Shown here: in pieces, positions 5,859 through 8,089 of the stretch | Layout: each line of letters begins with the position of its first letter | Numbering within the stretch: the stretch's first letter is position 1 | Origin: Clostridia bacterium | GTDB taxonomy: Bacteria > Bacillota > Clostridia > UBA1381 > UMGS1253 | Direction: 5' to 3' | DNA length: 8,089 nt | Assembly (NCBI GenBank): GCA_017411585.1 | Contig: JAFQPV010000075.1 | Location: forward strand, 1 to 8,089 | Position numbers and translations under genes: made by a program | Notes under the pieces: generated by a model | What the model was told of the DNA's origin: nothing | What the model saw: the letters and a program-made list of their open reading frames with translations, nothing else | Databases searched by the model: none

Positions 5859-5931
5859 GTAGGGGCTGGCCTCCCGGACAGCCCGTAAATTTTGCGCAAA
5901 ATAAAAAGGGCGATTCGTGAATCGCCCCTAC
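5859..5931. repeat. 73-bp GTAGGG...CCCTAC repeat unit 3
   Basis: The ends are GTAGGGGC and GCCCCTAC. The left half forms GGGCTGGCC / GGACAGCCC (5863-5871 with 5876-5884, one mismatch). The right half forms GGGCGATTC / GAATCGCCC (5908-5916 with 5919-5927). The reverse complement of the right half nearly matches the left half of unit 1, so halves are shared between units in opposite orientation. Confidence 0.65.
5903..5927 (-). terminator. Intrinsic terminator of the isocitrate dehydrogenase gene (right half of repeat unit 3)
   Basis: On the minus strand, 22 bases after the stop codon, GGGCGATTC / GAATCGCCC is followed by TTTTTATTTT. The hairpin belongs to repeat unit 3. Confidence 0.8.
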
Positions 5932-5949
5932 AACCTTTCGGTTTATTTA

Positions 5950-7161
5950 TTACAATAATTTTTTTAATCTTTCGTTGACTTCAACCAAGAATTCCTCTGT
6001 GCCAACCTTCTTTTTGTTCTCTAATGTGGAAAGCAGATACAAATCACCGGTCATCACGCCTTCTTCGATGGTCTGAATGGTTGCCTTTTCAAGCTTGTCT
6101 GCAAAGTCAACCAAATCCGGTGTGTTGTCAAGCTCGCCGCGCTTACGGAGTGCGCCCGTCCAGGCAAACAGCGTTGCCACACTGTTGGTCGACGTTGCTT
6201 CGCCCTTTAAGTGCTTGTAGTAGTGGCGCTGTACGGTGCCGTGCGCCGCTTCGTATTCATATACGCCGTCCGGACTAACAAGTACGCTTGTCATCATCGC
6301 GAGCGAGCCGTAGGCAGTAGCCACCATATCGCTCATTACATCGCCGTCGTAGTTTTTGCATGCCCAGATGTAGCCGCCCTCGGAGCGGATTACACGTGCA
6401 ACCGCATCGTCGATGAGGGTGTAGAAATATTCGATGCCCATCTCTTCAAACTTTGCCTTGTATTCATTTTCATAAATCTCGGCAAAAATATCTTTAAAGC
6501 GGTGGTCATACTGCTTGGAGATGGTGTCCTTGGTTGCAAACCACAAATCCTGCTTTGTGTCGAGTGCGTAGTTGAAGCAGCAGCGCGCAAAGCTTGCAAT
6601 AGAGTTGTCCTTGTTGTGCAGGCCGTGTACGATACCGTCTGTGTCGGTAAATTCAAACACGGTCTGGCGTGTTTCTTTGCCGTCTTTTGTGCAAACAAGC
6701 TCCACCTTGCTGCCCTTTTCGACCTGCATTTCCGTGTTTTTATACACATCGCCGTATGCGTGACGCGCGATGGTAATCGGCTTTGTCCAGGTCGGGATAT
6801 ACGGGGTAATACCGTTTACGATAATCGGCGCGCGGAACACCGTACCGTCCAAAATGGCGCGGATGGTGCCGTTCGGCGATTTCCACATCTGCTTTAAGTC
6901 GTACTCGGTCATACGCGCCGCGTTCGGCGTGATGGTTGCGCATTTCACCGCAACGCCGTATTTCTTTGTCGCTTCCGCAGATTCTACGGTAACCTTGTCG
7001 TCCGTTTCGTTTCTGTGCTCGAGTCCCAAATCGTAGTATTCTGTTTTTAAATCGATGTAGGGGAGCAAGAGAATATCTTTAATCATTTTCCAGATGATTC
7101 TGGTCATTTCGTCGCCGTCCATTTCGACGAGCGGCGTTTTCATTAAAATTTTATCTGCCAT
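5950..7161 (-). CDS. icd: Isocitrate dehydrogenase (NADP+), eukaryote-type subfamily
   Basis: A 403-residue cytoplasmic enzyme that oxidises isocitrate to 2-oxoglutarate and CO2 with reduction of NADP+. It is full length and clearly of the subfamily that includes human cytosolic IDH1, not the E. coli Icd type. Isocitrate-binding residues are present: TPN at 78-80, SPNGTIR at 95-101 (S95, R101), R110 and R133 (IARHAYGD), with catalytic Y140 and K211. Metal-binding Asp are D251, D274 and D278 (NYDGDVMSD). AAHGTV at 305-310 is followed by R312-H313, matching the Arg-His pair that contacts the NADP 2'-phosphate. GGAGG lies 7 bases before the ATG at 7161. A second ATG at 7164, 4 bases from the site, overlaps the aconitase TAA by one base and would add one Met. 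No promoter is seen in front, so the gene is probably co-transcribed and translationally coupled with aconitase. Confidence 0.96.
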   Translation of the reverse strand: MADKILMKTPLVEMDGDEMTRIIWKMIKDILLLPYIDLKTEYYDLGLEHRNETDDKVTVESAEATKKYGVAVKCATITPNAARMTEYDLKQMWKSPNGTIRAILDGTVFRAPIIVNGITPYIPTWTKPITIARHAYGDVYKNTEMQVEKGSKVELVCTKDGKETRQTVFEFTDTDGIVHGLHNKDNSIASFARCCFNYALDTKQDLWFATKDTISKQYDHRFKDIFAEIYENEYKAKFEEMGIEYFYTLIDDAVARVIRSEGGYIWACKNYDGDVMSDMVATAYGSLAMMTSVLVSPDGVYEYEAAHGTVQRHYYKHLKGEATSTNSVATLFAWTGALRKRGELDNTPDLVDFADKLEKATIQTIEEGVMTGDLYLLSTLENKKKVGTEEFLVEVNERLKKLL

Positions 7162-7163
7162 CA

Positions 7164-8089
7164 TTAACCCTCCAAGCTTTCCTTCGTGTAGCTTAACAGT
7201 CCGCCTGCCAGCACGATTGCCTTTGTGCGGTCGGTGAGCACGCATTTGCATGCAATTTTCTCGCCGGTGGTCTTGTTTTCAAGCACTAAATCCTCGCCGG
7301 CTTCGATTTTTGCACGCACATCTGCGATGGCGAGCTTGTCGCCTAAATTGATTTTATCGTAATCTGCCTCGTTTGCAAAGGTGAGCGGCAGAATACCTGC
7401 GTTAATTAAGTTTGCGCGGTGGATGCGGGCAAAGGATTTTACTAACACAGCCTTTACGCCGAGGTGGAGCGGAGCAAGCGCCGCGTGCTCACGCGATGAG
7501 CCCTGACCATAGTTTACGCCGCCGACGATGATGCTTGCACCCATTTCCTCTGCGCGGGAAGGGAAATTCTCGTCGCAAACGGTGAAGCAGTGCTTCGAGA
7601 TTGCCGGAATGTTCGAGCGCAGCGGCAAAATCTTTGCGCCTGCCGGCATAATGTGGTCGGTCGTGATGTTGTCGCCAACCTTTAATGAGCAGCCGCAGTC
7701 GATGTGCTCTGCAAGCGGATGTGTTACAGGGAACGGCTTGATGTTCGGACCGCGCAGGATTTCGACACTGTCCATATCCTTTTCATCGACCGGCTTTACA
7801 ATCATATTATCGTTAATTAAAAATTCTTCCGGGAGTACGAATTCCGGCATATCGCCAAGAGCTCTCGGGTCGGTGAGTACACCTGCAACGGCACTTGCTG
7901 CAGCAACCTCCGGAGAAACCAAATAAATCTGACCGTCCTTTGTGCCGGAGCGGCCCTCGAAGTTACGGTTAAAGGTACGCAGCGAAATACCCTTAGAGTT
8001 CGGCGACTGCCCCATACCGATGCACGGACCGCAAGCGCTTTCCAGAATTCGCGCGCCGGCATCAATCAGAATCGAGAGTGCGCCGTTGT
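7164..8089 (-). CDS. acn: Aconitate hydratase (aconitase), C-terminal part, 5' end beyond the right edge
   Basis: The last 307 residues of aconitase, the [4Fe-4S] enzyme that converts citrate to isocitrate through cis-aconitate. The visible part begins inside the catalytic core. ESACGPCIGMGQSP supplies two of the three cluster cysteines (C19 and C22 of the fragment), and FNRNFEGRSG at 39-48 is the family signature. The swivel domain follows, with TTDHIMPAG at 142-150 and YGQGSSREHAALAP at 193-206, which holds the catalytic Ser and Arg of the SSREH motif. The short, compact swivel and PLRSNIPAIS at 155-164 fit the roughly 640-650-residue Aquifex-like bacterial group better than AcnB; this subgroup call is from recollection of the family. 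The third cluster cysteine and the start lie off the window. The stop TAA touches the isocitrate dehydrogenase start, so the two form an operon. Confidence 0.95.
   Translation of the reverse strand, partial: NGALSILIDAGARILESACGPCIGMGQSPNSKGISLRTFNRNFEGRSGTKDGQIYLVSPEVAAASAVAGVLTDPRALGDMPEFVLPEEFLINDNMIVKPVDEKDMDSVEILRGPNIKPFPVTHPLAEHIDCGCSLKVGDNITTDHIMPAGAKILPLRSNIPAISKHCFTVCDENFPSRAEEMGASIIVGGVNYGQGSSREHAALAPLHLGVKAVLVKSFARIHRANLINAGILPLTFANEADYDKINLGDKLAIADVRAKIEAGEDLVLENKTTGEKIACKCVLTDRTKAIVLAGGLLSYTKESLEG
7171..7175 (-). promoter_or_regulatory. Ribosome-binding site of isocitrate dehydrogenase inside the aconitase 3' end
   Basis: The minus strand reads GGAGG(G)TTAATGATGG, so the site lies within the final aconitase codons. 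Spacing is 4 bases to the first ATG (7164) and 7 to the second (7161), which favours the second. The TAATG overlap suggests re-initiation by ribosomes leaving aconitase. Confidence 0.8.

Noticed and set aside
5702..5920. Plus-strand open frame of 72 codons between the NodB-like and icd genes
   Set aside because: It runs through a terminator hairpin and repeat units, so its sequence is explained by those repeats, and it has no convincing ribosome-binding site.
6211..6897. Long plus-strand open frame of 228 codons opposite icd
   Set aside because: It is antisense to a well-conserved isocitrate dehydrogenase, has low-information sequence rich in Val and Cys, and has no ribosome-binding site or known domain.

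Overview
The window looks like chromosomal DNA from an anaerobic, Gram-positive member of the Clostridia (Oscillospiraceae/Ruminococcaceae-like). This is inferred from AGGAGG ribosome-binding sites, extracellular proteins with copper-amine-oxidase-type 'stalk' domains, hairpin repeats between genes, and an aconitase/isocitrate dehydrogenase pair. No taxonomic marker gene is present, so the placement is tentative. Nearly all coding is on the minus strand.

Layout, left to right. (1) Positions 1-1631, minus strand: the C-terminal half of an RHS/YD-repeat wall protein. It runs off the left edge right at the conserved end of the RHS core, and one lost base near 1405-1407 splits it into two frames. 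(2) About 1622-1632: an abrupt junction with an oppositely oriented plus-strand gene. Both genes have lost their 5' parts here, so this is a rearrangement endpoint or an assembly join. (3) 1632-2258, plus strand: the C-terminal part of a secreted protein with an F5/8 type C (discoidin) domain and a BIG2-like Ig domain. (4) 2266-2293: a strong hairpin terminator that serves both converging genes. (5) 2295-4091 and 4434-5642, minus strand: two tandem paralogues of a secreted NodB-like (polysaccharide-deacetylase-fold) protein with a C-terminal stalk domain. The left copy also has an N-terminal beta-rich, carbohydrate-binding-like domain and a Pro/Glu/Lys linker. (6) 5950-7161 and 7164-8089, minus strand: NADP-type isocitrate dehydrogenase following the 3' part of aconitase, with start and stop codons touching. 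The two enzymes take citrate to 2-oxoglutarate, probably for glutamate synthesis.

The two gene-free stretches, 4092-4433 and 5643-5949, have parallel content: an upstream region for a NodB-like gene, a shared hairpin with a T-run, and members of a family of 71-73-bp repeat units. Each unit begins GTAGGG, ends CCCTAC and carries a hairpin half at each end. Neighbouring units are joined by a 22-23-bp linker beginning AAGTACGAATTG. The minus-strand halves of two units sit just after the stop codons of two unrelated genes and look like their terminators. This repeat family is the least ordinary structure in the window.

The RHS protein, the discoidin-domain protein and the two NodB-like proteins are all predicted to be secreted or surface-exposed. 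The aconitase/isocitrate dehydrogenase pair is a cytoplasmic housekeeping operon.
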